A stretch of DNA of 41,867 nt from Xanthomonas populi (GCF_002940065.1 NZ_MDEJ01000022.1:1-41867), one strand, 5' to 3'. Counted from the first letter of the stretch, positions 26,371 through 36,698 are shown. The notes: generated by a model from the sequence alone, not told the origin. Numbers and translations are program-made.

Positions 26371-28046
26371 TGCGCGTATCGACTGCACAAGATGCTGTGA
26401 CCGAGCTGGGTCAAGACAGCCGCTGGCGTTTCTATCGCGCGGTGTGGCGCTGGCATTTCTATGCAGGTTTGCTGGTGCTTCCCTTCATTAGTTGGCTGGC
26501 GCTGACCGGTGCGGCGTTTCTGTATCAGGACGCGATCGATCGCAGCGTGCACCATGGGTTGAAAGTGGTGCCGGTGGGCGGGGCGCGTGTGTCTGCGCAG
26601 CAACTGGTCGATGCGGCGCAGCGCGCATATGCCGGCACGTTGTTCCGTTACACCACGCCCAAACGCGCCGATGCCAGTGCCGAAATCGGGTTGGTGGATG
26701 CGCAAGGTGCGCGACAAGTGGTGTATGTAGACCCGTATCGCGCACGCGTGCTTGGCACGCTGCCCGAGCATGGCACGTGGGCCTGGACGATTCGTCGGCT
26801 GCACAGCCTTGAGTTGATCGGGCCGTTTGCGCGTGGGTTGATCGAAATGTCGGCTGGCTGGGCGATCGTGCTGGTGCTGACCGGTGTGTATCTATGGTGG
26901 CCGCGCGGGCGACGCGGCGGGGTGGTCAGTGTGCGCGGCAAGCCGACGCAACGGGTGTTCTGGCGTGATGTACATGCGGTTACTGGTGCGAGTGTGGGCG
27001 CTGTGTTGCTGTTTCTGGCGCTGACCGGCATGCCGTGGTCGTGGTTATGGGGCGCGCAGGTCAATCGCTGGGTCAATGGGCACGATTTTGGGTATCCGCT
27101 TGGGCTACGGGTGCAGCAGCCGATGTCGCAGCAGCGGTTGTCCGATACGACCGATCCGGCGTGGTCGTTGCGGCAGGCGCGTGTGCCGGAGTCTGTTGTG
27201 CCCGAGCGCGAAGCTGTTGGATTGGATGAGGGGTTGCGTGACGGGCAGGTGGGAGGGCTGCGAGCAGACGCAGTGCGTGCGACCGACCCTCACCACGACC
27301 GCCGCTCCGCCCCCCGGCCCGCGCTAGCAGCGCGGGCGCTCCAAGGCACGCGCGCCAGTGGCGCCCAAGCAGTGCCTTATCTCCCCGAGGGGAGAGGGGC
27401 TAGCCTGCGTGCTGCTCATGCAGATCAATTAGAACATTCGGACCACTCAGAGCACTCAGGCGACTTAGACCCGTCAGAGAAGCCAGAGCACGCGGCCCAC
27501 GGTGGCACGGGCAGTGTCGCTGCGCCCGAACACGGGGCAATCGGGTTGAATACGGCGATGGCGCGGTTCGCTGCGCTCGGCATTGCGCCGGGCTACAGCG
27601 TGTCACCGCCGCGCGGCACGACCGGCGTCTATACCGCCTCGGTGTATCCTGCCGATCTGACACGTCAGCGCGTGATCCATCTGGATCAGTACAGCGGTGC
27701 GGTGCTGCTGGACATGACGTATCGCGATTACGGGCCGATGGGGCGCGCGCTGGAATGGGGCATCAATGTGCACCTGGGCCAGCAATACGGCACTGCCAAT
27801 CAGCTGATCCTGTTGCTGGCGTGCGCGGCGATCGTGCTGTTGTGCGTGAGCGCTGCAGTGATGTGGTGGAAACGTCGCCCGCTCGGCGGGCTGGGTGTGC
27901 CGCCACTGCCGGCTGATTCAGGCACGTTGCGCGGTCTGATGCTTTTGTTGGTGCTGTGCGGGCTGATCTTCCCGCTGGTCGGCGTGTCGTTGTTACTGAT
28001 GTGGCTGTTGGATCGTTACTGGATCGGCCGAACGCAGCGCCGTTGA
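26370..28046 (+). CDS. PepSY-associated inner membrane protein with in-frame insertion
   Basis: An inner-membrane PepSY_TM protein of 558 residues, the kind that works with TonB receptors, perhaps reducing ferric-siderophore or supplying electrons. Hydrophobic helices: FYAGLLVLPFISWLALTGAAF near residue 32, GWAIVLVLTGVYLWWPRG near 168, GAVLLFLALTGMPWSWLWG, and two near the C-terminus (LILLLACAAIVLLCV, LMLLLVLCGLIFPLVG). Around residues 290-377 lies low-complexity sequence encoded by palindromic DNA (27285-27410) plus an acidic HSDHSEHSGD stretch. Removing it leaves a typical family length of about 470. ATG overlaps the receptor stop. Confidence 0.85.
   Translation: MRVSTAQDAVTELGQDSRWRFYRAVWRWHFYAGLLVLPFISWLALTGAAFLYQDAIDRSVHHGLKVVPVGGARVSAQQLVDAAQRAYAGTLFRYTTPKRADASAEIGLVDAQGARQVVYVDPYRARVLGTLPEHGTWAWTIRRLHSLELIGPFARGLIEMSAGWAIVLVLTGVYLWWPRGRRGGVVSVRGKPTQRVFWRDVHAVTGASVGAVLLFLALTGMPWSWLWGAQVNRWVNGHDFGYPLGLRVQQPMSQQRLSDTTDPAWSLRQARVPESVVPEREAVGLDEGLRDGQVGGLRADAVRATDPHHDRRSAPRPALAARALQGTRASGAQAVPYLPEGRGASLRAAHADQLEHSDHSEHSGDLDPSEKPEHAAHGGTGSVAAPEHGAIGLNTAMARFAALGIAPGYSVSPPRGTTGVYTASVYPADLTRQRVIHLDQYSGAVLLDMTYRDYGPMGRALEWGINVHLGQQYGTANQLILLLACAAIVLLCVSAAVMWWKRRPLGGLGVPPLPADSGTLRGLMLLLVLCGLIFPLVGVSLLLMWLLDRYWIGRTQRR
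27285..27410. repeat. Palindromic repeat inserted inside the PepSY gene
   Basis: Contains CCCGCGCT-AGC-AGCGCGGG (27317-27335), AAGGCAC/GTGCCTT dyad arms near 27342 and 27378, and CCCCGAGGGGAGAGGGGC. This composition is usual for intergenic repeats, but here the repeat is translated in frame. Boundaries are approximate. Confidence 0.6.
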
Positions 28047-28772
28047 TCAGATGTCCTCATGGATGCCGCACTCACGCTTCAACCCGAAGAAACGCGTGTC
28101 TTCTTCGCGCATGCCCGGTTCCCAGCGGCGCGTGGTGTGGAAGTCGCCGATGGACACGTAGCCTTGTTCCCACAGCGGGTGATACGGCAGGTCGTGCGCC
28201 TGCAGGTAGTGCCACACGTCGCGGTCGGTCCAGTCGGCAATCGGGCTGACTTTGTAGCGCTCGCCGCGTTTTTGCACGATCGGTGTCTGCGCGCGGCCGC
28301 CGGACTGGCTGCGGCGCAGGCCGGTGAACCAGGTACCCACGTTGAGTTCGTCCAACGCGCGCCGCATCGGCTCGACCTTGCGCAGGTTGTTGTACTGATC
28401 GATGCCGACCATGCCCTGTTCCCACAGGCGGCCGTGGCGCGCCTCCATCCAGGCACGGCTGACCAGCGGGCGATAGACCTTGAGATTGAGCTTGAGCCGG
28501 TCTGCCAGCGCGTCGGCAAACCGGTAGGTTTCCGGGAACAGGTAACCGGTATCGATCAGGATCACCGGAATGTCCGGGCGCTGCTGGGTGAGCAGGTGCA
28601 AGGTGACCGCCGACTGTGCGCCGAAACTGGACGATAGCGCAACGTTCTGCGGCCCATTCTGCAGCGCCCAGGCCACACGGGCATCCGCTTGCAGCGTTTC
28701 CAAATGCGTATTGAGTGCGTCCAGATCGTCCAGTGGGGACGTGGTGATCGATGCAGCAGGCAGCGCGGTCAT
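28047..28772 (-). CDS. cysH: Phosphoadenylyl-sulfate reductase
   Basis: Reduces PAPS (or APS) to sulfite using thioredoxin, 241 residues. The PP-loop fold is visible at [15 protein letters not shown], with [26 protein letters not shown] and the catalytic C-terminus RECGIHEDI with its single cysteine. The absence of the CC...CxxC iron-sulfur motif of APS reductases indicates a PAPS enzyme. Its start overlaps the cysI stop by four bases (ATGA). It ends against the convergent PepSY gene without any gap. Confidence 0.95.
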   Translation of the reverse strand: MTALPAASITTSPLDDLDALNTHLETLQADARVAWALQNGPQNVALSSSFGAQSAVTLHLLTQQRPDIPVILIDTGYLFPETYRFADALADRLKLNLKVYRPLVSRAWMEARHGRLWEQGMVGIDQYNNLRKVEPMRRALDELNVGTWFTGLRRSQSGGRAQTPIVQKRGERYKVSPIADWTDRDVWHYLQAHDLPYHPLWEQGYVSIGDFHTTRRWEPGMREEDTRFFGLKRECGIHEDI

Positions 28773-30475
28773 GCGAGCAATTCCAGGTCGAGGTGGCGGT
28801 GTGTGGGGTAGGGCGGCAGTGCGATCAGGCCGCTGCGATGCAGGAAGTCGCCGAAGCCTTCGTCGCCGGCCTGGTCGCGTTCGGCCGCATAGCGGGCCAG
28901 CAGCGGTTCGAGTGCGGCGAGAATGTCCGCTTCGGTGATGTTTTCGCGGTACAGCGTGTTCAGGCGCTGGCCACGGCGATCGCCACCCAGCATCAGGTTG
29001 TAGCGGCCCGGTGCCTTGCCCACCAGTGCGATCTCGGCCAGATACGGGCGCGAGCAGCCATTGGGGCAGCCGGACAGGCGCAGCACGATCGGTGTGTCCG
29101 CTAGCCCATGCTGTTGCAGCAACGGTTGCAAGGCGGCGCTGAAGTCGGGCAGATACCGCTCGGCCTCGGCCATCGCCAGACCGCAGGTGGGCAGCGACAC
29201 GCAGGCCAATGCGCCGCGGGCCAGCGCAGTGGGCGCGCGATTGCCTGCATCCAGCGCGTATTGCACCACCAAGGCATCGACGCGTGAGCGCTCGCTAGCC
29301 AGCACGCCGGCGATGACCAGGTTCTGATTGGGCGTCATGCGGAATTGCCCGACGTTCAATTTCGCAATCGCACGCAGGCCGCTCAGATGTGCAGCGGTCT
29401 TGGTATCGGCGATGCGCCCGGCCGGCAGTGACAGGGTCAGATGCCATAGCCCGTCTTCGCCTGCGACCCAGCCGTAGCGATCGCCGTTGTGCTCGAACGC
29501 AAACCGCTGCGCCGGCTGAAGCGCGAAACCGGCGCGGCGTTCGATCTCTGCCACGATGGTGTCCAGACCGTGATCGTCGATGGTGTACTTGAAGCGCGCG
29601 CGTTTGCGCACTGCGCGGTTGCCGAAGTCGCGTTGGGTGGTGACCACCGCAGTAGCGACATCCAGCAACTGATCGCGGGTGACAAAACCAATGACGTTGG
29701 CCACGCGCGGCCAGGTCTCTGCATCTCCGTGGCTTGCGCCCATGCCGCCGCCGATGCTGACGTTGTAGCCGAGCAGTTCGCCCTCGCGCAGGATCGCGAT
29801 AAAACCAAGATCGTTGGCGAACACGTCCACATCGTTGAGCGGCGGCGCGGCGAAACCGATCTTGAATTTGCGCGGCAGATATCGGTTGCCGTAGATCGGT
29901 TCCTCTTCGCTGCCGGAGCCGGAGACGCGCTCTTCGTCCAGCCAGATTTCGTAATACGCACGCGTATTCGGCAACAGATGCTCGGACACGCGCGCAGCAT
30001 CGGCATACAGCGTGGCATGCGCCTGCGACAGCAGCGGGTTCGCTGCGACCTGCACATTGCGATTGACATCGCCGCACGCAGCCAGCGTATCGATCAAGGT
30101 TGCGTTGATCGCCTGCATGGTCGCCTTGAGTTCGCGCTTGATCACGCCATGGAACTGGAACGCCTGGCGCGTGGTAATGCGCAGCGAATGATTGGCGTAC
30201 CGCGTGGCGATGCTATCCAGTGCCAACCACTGCGTGGGTGAGATCACCCCGCCCGGCGTGCGGGTGCGGATCATGAACTGATACGCCGGCTCAAGCTTCT
30301 GCCGACGGCGCTCATCGCGGATATCGCGGTCGTCCTGTTGATAGCTGCCGTGGTACTTGATCAGGGTCTGATCGTCCTCACGCAACGCACCGGTCACCGC
30401 ATCGGCCAGGCTCTTTTCCAGCGACCCGCGCAGACGGCGACTTTCGGATTTGATGTCTTCGACGGAGTGGCTCAT
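28769..30475 (-). CDS. cysI: Sulfite reductase hemoprotein subunit
   Basis: Catalytic subunit of NADPH-sulfite reductase, reducing sulfite to sulfide with a coupled siroheme and [4Fe-4S] cluster; 568 residues, normal length. The four cluster cysteines are in [10 protein letters not shown] (C-x5-C) and GCPNGC (C-x3-C). Also seen are [24 protein letters not shown] and the repeated fold [14 protein letters not shown]. It uses siroheme made by the nearby CysG and electrons from CysJ. The ATG at 30475 is the natural start. Confidence 0.96.
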   Translation of the reverse strand: MSHSVEDIKSESRRLRGSLEKSLADAVTGALREDDQTLIKYHGSYQQDDRDIRDERRRQKLEPAYQFMIRTRTPGGVISPTQWLALDSIATRYANHSLRITTRQAFQFHGVIKRELKATMQAINATLIDTLAACGDVNRNVQVAANPLLSQAHATLYADAARVSEHLLPNTRAYYEIWLDEERVSGSGSEEEPIYGNRYLPRKFKIGFAAPPLNDVDVFANDLGFIAILREGELLGYNVSIGGGMGASHGDAETWPRVANVIGFVTRDQLLDVATAVVTTQRDFGNRAVRKRARFKYTIDDHGLDTIVAEIERRAGFALQPAQRFAFEHNGDRYGWVAGEDGLWHLTLSLPAGRIADTKTAAHLSGLRAIAKLNVGQFRMTPNQNLVIAGVLASERSRVDALVVQYALDAGNRAPTALARGALACVSLPTCGLAMAEAERYLPDFSAALQPLLQQHGLADTPIVLRLSGCPNGCSRPYLAEIALVGKAPGRYNLMLGGDRRGQRLNTLYRENITEADILAALEPLLARYAAERDQAGDEGFGDFLHRSGLIALPPYPTHRHLDLELLA

Positions 30476-30583
30476 GGGAGTCGGGAATCGGCAATAGGGA
30501 ATCGTAAGAAGCGGCGTGGTCTATCGAGAAAATTCAGTTGTTGGCTGTACCCGGTCCAGATTCTCCATTCCAGATTTCCGGCA
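30476..30583. repeat. GGGAATC-type palindromic repeat between cysJ and cysI
   Basis: A 108-base gap between two genes that are otherwise tightly packed. It begins GTCGGGAATCGGCAATAGGG and ends with the related inverted sequence CCATTCCAGATTTCC. Such units are common in Xanthomonas intergenic DNA and may act as processing hairpins in the operon mRNA. Confidence 0.6.
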
Positions 30584-32431
30584 TTAATAGACATCGCGCG
30601 CATACCGTCCCTCCACTTGCAGTTGGGTGAGGTACGCTGCTGCGGCTTCCGCATCGAGGGCGCCGTGGGCGGCGACGATGTCGAGCAGGGAGGTGTGCAC
30701 GTCCTTGCCCATGCCGATGGCGCCGCATACATACACATGTGCACCACCTTGCAGCCAGGCGTAGACCTCGGCGCCGCGCGCGCGCAGGCGGTGGTGCACG
30801 TAGATTTTTTCGGCCTGATCGCGTGAGAACGCCACTTCCAGCGCGTGCAACTCGCCGCGCTGCAAGGCCTGTTGCCATTCGGCTTGATACAGGAAATCGG
30901 TATTGAAATGCTGGGCACCGAAGAACAGCCAGTTGCGTCCCTTTGCGCCGCTTTCGGCGCGTTCCTGTACGAAGCTGCGGAACGGTGCCACGCCGGTGCC
31001 GGGGCCGATCATCAAAATGTCGCGGTCAGGATTGGCGGGCACGCGGAAGCGTTCGTTCGGCTCGATGTAGACCGGTGCGGTGTCGCCTTCGCGCAGTGCA
31101 GCGAGAAAGCCGCTGGCCGAGCCCAGATGCGCATGCCCGTGCGCCTGATACGTGAGTTCGTCCACGACCAGATGCACTTCTTCGCCCACGCGCTTGCGGC
31201 TGGAGGCGATCGAGTACAGGCGTGGGGTGAGCGGACGCAGGGTGGCCAGCAGGCTGTCATGGTCCCAATCCGCCGGCCAGCGTCGCAGCACGTCGATCAA
31301 CTGGTGATCGGCGAGCAATGACGCCAGGCCGGCGGTCTGGGTCGGGGTGAGCAGCGCTTGCAGCTCGTCGGCGCGCGCACGCTCGGCGTGTGCGGCCAGC
31401 AGCGGCCGCGACAGCTTGGTCAGTTCGCGCTGGGTGGCCAGCCATTCGTGCAAGGCCAGAGTCTCATCGCCGAGGGTGACCGCGGTATGACCATCCAGGC
31501 GCAGCGTCTCCAGCACCGCATCCACCAGCGCGGGCGGATTGCGATGACGGATACCCAGCGCATCGCCTGGATCGTAGTTCAGCCCGCTGCCTTCCAGCGA
31601 AAATTCCAGATGACGCACGCGCTTACCTGGCAAGCCATACACGCGAAATTGCGGCCCCTTGAAGTCGCGCCCGCTGATGATCTGGTTGGCCAGCACCTCT
31701 GCAGCGAACGGGTGCTGATGCGACCACACCGGCGCAGCTGCACTACTGCGCAAGGGCGTGATGGTGGCCGAGGGCGGGCCGCTCTTGAGTTGCTCACGTG
31801 CATGCGTGAGTGCCTGCGCACGCCAGGGCGCAGCGACGCTGTCGATATCCAGATCGGCTTCGCCACGCGGCTGTACGCGGCTGCCGCCAAGTTCGGCCAG
31901 GCGATCATCGATACGCCGCGCGATACCGCAGAAATCCGCATAACTGGAATCGCCCAGGCCGAGCACTGCGTACTTGAGCTCGGGTAACTTGGGTGCGCGC
32001 CGGCTGGCCAGAAATTCGACCAACCCGATCGCATCGTCCGGCGGGTCGCCTTCGCCCTGGGTGCTGATGACCACATACAACAAGCGTTCGCTGGCGAGGT
32101 CGCGGGTGGGATAGGCGTCGGCGCGCAGCAAGCGCACGCTAAGCCCGGCGCCCTCGGCCTCGGCGGCCAGTTGCTCGGCTTGCCGGCGGGCATTGCCGGT
32201 CTGACTGCCGTACAGCACGGTCAGGCGTTGGCTCGCTTGCGCGATCGCGTGCGGCTGGCCGCCAGGCAAGACGGCCAGCGAACGCGGCGGATGCCCTTGT
32301 GCCAGGCCGGCGGCATAGCCGGACAGCCACCACAGCGATGCGGCATCCAGGCCCTCGACCAACCGTTCCAGCAGCGCTTTGCGCTCGTCGGGCAAGGGGC
32401 TGGGCGGTAGCGCAGAACTGACGGCGGTCAT
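30584..32431 (-). CDS. cysJ: Sulfite reductase flavoprotein subunit
   Basis: Electron-transfer subunit, 615 residues, similar to E. coli CysJ (599). An N-terminal flavodoxin domain binds FMN: LTVLYGSQTGNARRQAEQLA and STQGEGDPPDD with LGLGDSSYADFC. The FAD/NADPH module follows: PRLYSIASS, GSASGFLA, MIGPGTGVAPFRSFVQER, LFFGAQH, VYVCGA and the C-terminal aromatic of ARDVY. The ATG at 32431 gives MTAVSSALPPS; the longer frame adds nine unsupported residues. First gene of cysJIH, diverging from cysD. Confidence 0.95.
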   Translation of the reverse strand: MTAVSSALPPSPLPDERKALLERLVEGLDAASLWWLSGYAAGLAQGHPPRSLAVLPGGQPHAIAQASQRLTVLYGSQTGNARRQAEQLAAEAEGAGLSVRLLRADAYPTRDLASERLLYVVISTQGEGDPPDDAIGLVEFLASRRAPKLPELKYAVLGLGDSSYADFCGIARRIDDRLAELGGSRVQPRGEADLDIDSVAAPWRAQALTHAREQLKSGPPSATITPLRSSAAAPVWSHQHPFAAEVLANQIISGRDFKGPQFRVYGLPGKRVRHLEFSLEGSGLNYDPGDALGIRHRNPPALVDAVLETLRLDGHTAVTLGDETLALHEWLATQRELTKLSRPLLAAHAERARADELQALLTPTQTAGLASLLADHQLIDVLRRWPADWDHDSLLATLRPLTPRLYSIASSRKRVGEEVHLVVDELTYQAHGHAHLGSASGFLAALREGDTAPVYIEPNERFRVPANPDRDILMIGPGTGVAPFRSFVQERAESGAKGRNWLFFGAQHFNTDFLYQAEWQQALQRGELHALEVAFSRDQAEKIYVHHRLRARGAEVYAWLQGGAHVYVCGAIGMGKDVHTSLLDIVAAHGALDAEAAAAYLTQLQVEGRYARDVY

Positions 32432-32609
32432 TCGGATCCGGGTGCTTCGATGAGACACGCGATGTTATGGAAATGTTGCAGTCGCCAGAAAGGATGAGCC
32501 GTTATCGCGTTATGCCGGCCTGTTATTTCAGTTGGGTATGGCCACACCACACACTGGGCTGCCTGGCCTGCCATTGGTGGGTCTTGCTGCTCACGCCTAA
32601 GACGCCCTC
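32432..32609. promoter_or_regulatory. Divergent promoter region cysJ / cysD
   Basis: A 178-base divergent region with four copies of GTTAT on the plus strand (32464, 32501, 32509 and 32522), two of them eight bases apart. This is the place expected for CysB activation of both assimilation operons, and the copies may be binding-site parts; that assignment is an inference. Confidence 0.45.
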
Positions 32610-33518
32610 ATGACTCTGCAGCCCCTGTCACACCTGGATCGGCTCGAAGCCGAAAGCCTTCATATCCTGCGCGAAGTCGCCGCCGAGTTCCTGGCCCCGG
32701 TGATGCTGTATTCGGTGGGCAAGGACAGTTCGGTGCTGCTGCACCTGCTGCTCAAGGCCTTCGCGCCATCCCCGCCGCCGATTCCGCTGCTGCATGTAGA
32801 CACGCGCTGGAAGTTCGGCGAGATGATCGCCTTCCGCGACCAACGTGCGGCCGAGACCGGCGTGGACCTGCGCGTGCACATCAACCCGGACGGCATCGCG
32901 CAGAACATCGGCCCGATCAGCCATGGCGCGGCGGTGCATACCGACATCATGAAAACCCAGGGCTTGAAGCAGGCGCTGGAGCAGGGCAGCTTCGATGCGG
33001 CCATTGGTGGCGCGCGCCGCGACGAGGAGAAATCGCGTGCCAAGGAGCGGGTGTTCTCGTTCCGCAATGCGCGTCATCGTTGGGACCCGAAGAATCAGCG
33101 CCCCGAGTTGTGGAATCTCTACAACGCACGGACCAAGCCTGGCGAGAGCGTGCGCGTGTTTCCGCTCTCCAACTGGACCGAGCTGGACATCTGGTTGTAC
33201 ATCTACCGCGAACACATTCCGGTGGTACCGCTGTACTTCGCCGCGCAGCGCCCGGTGGTGGCACGCGACGGCGCCTGGATCATGGTCGACGACCACCGCT
33301 TGCCGTTGCACGAAGGCGAGACGCCGCAACTGCGCTCGGTGCGCTTCCGCACGCTGGGCTGCTATCCGCTGACCGGCGCGATCGAATCGACTGCAGACAC
33401 GCTGGAGGCGGTGCTCGCCGAGATGCTGGTCAGCACCAGTTCCGAGCGCCAGGGCCGCATGATCGACCATGCGCCCGGTGCATCGATGGAGCAGAAAAAG
33501 CTTGAGGGGTATTTCTGA
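32610..33518 (+). CDS. cysD: Sulfate adenylyltransferase small subunit
   Basis: ATP sulfurylase catalytic subunit forming APS from sulfate and ATP, 302 residues. The PP-loop is [37 protein letters not shown] and the C-terminal [13 protein letters not shown] are family landmarks, as is the closing KKLEGYF. It works in a complex with the CysN GTPase. The ATG at 32610 is the only good start, and the stop overlaps the cysNC start (TGATG). Confidence 0.96.
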   Translation: MTLQPLSHLDRLEAESLHILREVAAEFLAPVMLYSVGKDSSVLLHLLLKAFAPSPPPIPLLHVDTRWKFGEMIAFRDQRAAETGVDLRVHINPDGIAQNIGPISHGAAVHTDIMKTQGLKQALEQGSFDAAIGGARRDEEKSRAKERVFSFRNARHRWDPKNQRPELWNLYNARTKPGESVRVFPLSNWTELDIWLYIYREHIPVVPLYFAAQRPVVARDGAWIMVDDHRLPLHEGETPQLRSVRFRTLGCYPLTGAIESTADTLEAVLAEMLVSTSSERQGRMIDHAPGASMEQKKLEGYF

Positions 33519-35494
33519 TGGGCCGGGAAGGGGGATTGGGGAATGGGAAATCGCAACAGCAGTTCGCTGCAAACGTCGCGACGACGGAGGGCGCCTTTGC
33601 CATTCCCGACTCCAGACTCCCGATTCCCGGCGCCATCAGCGCTTACCTGCATCAACACGAATCCAAACCACTGCTGCGCTTCATCACCTGCGGCAGCGTG
33701 GATGACGGCAAGAGCACGTTGATCGGGCGCTTGCTATACGACAGCAAGCGCTTGTTCGACGATCAACTTACGGCGCTGGAAAGCGATAGCCGCCGGCATG
33801 GCACGCAAGGCGATGGTATCGACTATGCGCTGCTGATGGACGGCCTGGCCGCCGAGCGCGAGCAGGGCATCACCATCGATGTGGCGTACCGCTATTTCGA
33901 TACCGACCAGCGCAAGTTCATCGTGGCCGATTGCCCTGGGCATGAGCAGTACACGCGCAATATGGCCACCGGCGCGTCCACCGCCGATGTCGCGGTGGTG
34001 CTGGTGGATGCGCGCAAGGGGGTGTTGACGCAGACGCGCCGGCACAGCTACATCGTGTCGTTGCTGGGCATCCGGCATGTGGTGCTGGCGGTCAACAAGA
34101 TGGATCTGGTGGACTACAACGCGCAGGTGTTCGCCGATATCGCCGATGCCTATCGCGTGCTGGCCACGCAGTTGGGCATTGCCGATGTGCAGTGCATTCC
34201 GCTATCGGCATTGGATGGCGAAAATCTGTCCAGCCCATCGACGCGGATGCCGTGGTACAGCGGCCCGCATCTATTGCAGCATCTTGAAACCGTGCAATTG
34301 GAAGCGCCGGAAGCAGGCAGTGGCTTCCGTCTTCCTGTGCAGTGGGTCAATCGTCCCAACCAGCATTTTCGCGGCTATGCCGGCACCATCGCGGCTGGGC
34401 AGGTACGTGTTGGCGATGCAGTGGTGGTGGTGCCGTCTGGGCGCCGAGCGCATGTGGCATCGGTGCTGGATGCCAACGGCGAAGTGGACAGCGCGCGTGC
34501 CGGCCAGGCGGTCACGCTGACCTTGCGCGAAGAGATCGACATCAGCCGTGGCGACATCATTGCCGCCGTCGACGACCCGCCGGAAGTGGCCGACCAGTTC
34601 GCCGCGCATCTGCTGTGGATGGACGACGCCGCGTTGCTGCCGGGCCGCCCGTACTGGCTCAAGATTGGCACACGCACGGTCACCGTGAGCATCAGCGAGA
34701 TCAAGCACAAGGTCGATGTGAATACGCAGGAGCGCTTGGCTGCCAAGCGGCTGGAGCTTAACGAAGTGGGCTACTGCAATCTGTCGCTGGACGAGCCGAT
34801 CGCGTTCTCGCCGTATGCGCGCAACCGTGTGCTGGGCGCTTTTATCCTGATCGATCGACAGAGCAATGCCACGGTGGCCGCCGGCACGCTGGAGTTCGCG
34901 CTACGCCGCGCCGGCAACGTGCATTGGCAGCATCTGGATGTGGATCGCGCCGCGCGTGCGCGCATCAAGGGCCAGACCCCGCGCGTGCTGTGGTTCACCG
35001 GCTTGTCGGGGGCAGGTAAATCCACCGTTGCCAATCTGGTCGACAAGCGTCTGCATGCGCTGGGCTACCACACCTTCATCCTGGACGGCGACAACGTACG
35101 CCACGGGCTCAATCGCGATCTGGGCTTCACCGACGAAGACCGCGTGGAAAACATCCGCCGCGTGGCCGAGGTGGCGCGGCTGATGGCCGATGCGGGCCTG
35201 ATCGTGCTGGTGAGCTTCATCTCCCCGTTCCGCGCCGAGCGGCAACTGGCGCGCGAGCGCTTCGACCCGGGTGAATTCGTCGAAGTGTTTGTCGATGTGC
35301 CGCTCGCGGTCGCTGAAGCGCGCGATGTAAAGGGCTTGTACCGCAAGGCGAGGGCCGGGCAGATCCCCAACTTCACCGGTATCGATTCGCCGTACGAGGC
35401 GCCGGAAGCGCCGGAGATCCATCTTCAAACCGATGGTGATAATGTAGAGGCGCTGGCACGCCAAGTGCTCGAGTTTCTTGAATTGGAACGTTGA
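33518..35494 (+). CDS. cysNC: CysN-CysC fusion: sulfurylase GTPase plus APS kinase
   Basis: A bifunctional protein of 658 residues. The N-terminal EF-Tu-like GTPase drives APS formation: GSVDDGKST near residue 60, [17 protein letters not shown]. The C-terminal APS kinase makes [13 protein letters not shown] near residue 495, [25 protein letters not shown]. The first about 38 residues ([11 protein letters not shown] to SRLPIPGAI) do not look like CysN; they are encoded by an inverted repeat of the GGGAATC type (33524-33632). Natural homology begins around [20 protein letters not shown]. The ATG is coupled to the cysD stop. Confidence 0.93.
   Translation: MGREGGLGNGKSQQQFAANVATTEGAFAIPDSRLPIPGAISAYLHQHESKPLLRFITCGSVDDGKSTLIGRLLYDSKRLFDDQLTALESDSRRHGTQGDGIDYALLMDGLAAEREQGITIDVAYRYFDTDQRKFIVADCPGHEQYTRNMATGASTADVAVVLVDARKGVLTQTRRHSYIVSLLGIRHVVLAVNKMDLVDYNAQVFADIADAYRVLATQLGIADVQCIPLSALDGENLSSPSTRMPWYSGPHLLQHLETVQLEAPEAGSGFRLPVQWVNRPNQHFRGYAGTIAAGQVRVGDAVVVVPSGRRAHVASVLDANGEVDSARAGQAVTLTLREEIDISRGDIIAAVDDPPEVADQFAAHLLWMDDAALLPGRPYWLKIGTRTVTVSISEIKHKVDVNTQERLAAKRLELNEVGYCNLSLDEPIAFSPYARNRVLGAFILIDRQSNATVAAGTLEFALRRAGNVHWQHLDVDRAARARIKGQTPRVLWFTGLSGAGKSTVANLVDKRLHALGYHTFILDGDNVRHGLNRDLGFTDEDRVENIRRVAEVARLMADAGLIVLVSFISPFRAERQLARERFDPGEFVEVFVDVPLAVAEARDVKGLYRKARAGQIPNFTGIDSPYEAPEAPEIHLQTDGDNVEALARQVLEFLELER
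33524..33632. repeat. GGGAATC-type inverted repeat at the 5' end of cysNC
   Basis: The left arm GGGATTGGGGAATGGGAAAT lies near 33530-33550. The right arm, read on the minus strand, contains CCGGGAATCGGGAGT and GTCGGGAATGGC. It is a sibling of the units at 30476-30583 and 10739-10770, but lies inside coding sequence with the reading frame preserved. Confidence 0.65.
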
Positions 35495-35612
35495 CCAGCG
35501 CATCGCGCCGACGACGGCAAGGGTCTTTGGTCATGGTGCAACGCATGCCTTTCTGTCAAAACCCTGGCGGCCAGGTCGTTAAAATTTAGACGTGCCTCGC
35601 CAGGATGTTCTG

Positions 35613-36698
35613 ATGCTCGTTCTGCCCAGCGCGCGCTTTGGCGCCGTGCTTTTCTTGGCCGCTGCGTTGGCCGGTTGCAGCCGTCAGGCTGCGGCGCCTA
35701 CCGTTTCCAAACCCATCCCGGTCTCTGTGCAGGCGGTGACCACCCAACCGTGGAACTCGACTGTGCAGTCGATCGCCACCGTGCGTGCGCGCGAATCGGT
35801 GGCATTGACGGCAGCGGTCAGCGATGTGGTGGAGCAGGTCAATTTCGACAGCGGCGACGAGGTCAAGGCCGGGCAGTTGCTGCTGCGCCTGCGCGGCAAC
35901 TCGCAGCAGGCGGCATTGATTGCCGCACAGGCCACCTTCGAAGAAACCGATCAGCTCTATCACCGCCAGTTGAGTCTGGTTGGCCAGCAGCTGGTGGCCA
36001 AATCCACCGTCGATACGCAACGTGCTTTGCGCGATGCCGCGCAGGCGCGCGTGCAGCAGATGCGCGCAGAGATCACCGACCGCGAAGTGCGCGCACCGTT
36101 CTCCGGCGTGCTCGGCATCCGCCAGATCAGCCCCGGCTCGTTGATCACCTCGAGCACGGTGATCGCCACGCTGGACGATGTGGCGCGCATGTACGTGGAC
36201 TTTCAGGTGCCGGAATCGCAGTTCGGCCTGGTGCAACTTGGTAATGGGGTCAACGGCAGCGCGGCGGCCTATCCGGGCGCGCAGTTCGAAGGCGTGGTGG
36301 CGGCGATCGATTCGCGCATCGACGAGACCACCCGCTCGGTGACGGTGCGGGCGGATTTTCCCAACAGCGATCGCCGGCTGCGGCCGGGCATGTTGCTGGA
36401 TGTGCGGCTGTTTCAGCCGGCGCGGCAGGCGGTGGTGATTCCCGAAATTGCGGTGGTGCAGGTGGGGCGAGAGTCTTACGTGTTCCGGGTCAAGCCCGAC
36501 AGCAGCGTCGAGCGCGCCGACGTGCGGCTGGGCGAGCGGCGCGATGGCAAGGTAGAAATTCTCGACGGGGTTAACGCCGGTGAGCGCATCGTGGTTGATG
36601 GCACCGGCAAGTTGCGTCCAGGCTTGAAGGTGATCGATCAGGCCGCGCCCGTTCCTGCATCGACACCTGCGCCGGTGCCCCCGCAGGCAGCCCGATGA
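35613..36698 (+). CDS. RND efflux periplasmic adaptor lipoprotein
   Basis: Membrane-fusion protein of 361 residues linking an RND pump to an outer-membrane channel. A lipoprotein signal with the lipobox LAGC (MLVLPSARFGAVLFLAAALAGC) is followed by a barrel-sandwich lipoyl half (VQSIATVRARESVALTAAVSD and GQLLLRLRGNSQQAAL). Next come a coiled-coil hairpin (QRALRDAAQARVQQMRAEI), the second half-motif VRAPFSGVLGIRQISPGSLI, and the beta-barrel (DDVARMYVDFQVPE). The ATG at 35613 has AGGA seven bases before it and is preferred to GTG 35592. ATGA overlap with the pump gene. Confidence 0.92.
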   Translation: MLVLPSARFGAVLFLAAALAGCSRQAAAPTVSKPIPVSVQAVTTQPWNSTVQSIATVRARESVALTAAVSDVVEQVNFDSGDEVKAGQLLLRLRGNSQQAALIAAQATFEETDQLYHRQLSLVGQQLVAKSTVDTQRALRDAAQARVQQMRAEITDREVRAPFSGVLGIRQISPGSLITSSTVIATLDDVARMYVDFQVPESQFGLVQLGNGVNGSAAAYPGAQFEGVVAAIDSRIDETTRSVTVRADFPNSDRRLRPGMLLDVRLFQPARQAVVIPEIAVVQVGRESYVFRVKPDSSVERADVRLGERRDGKVEILDGVNAGERIVVDGTGKLRPGLKVIDQAAPVPASTPAPVPPQAAR

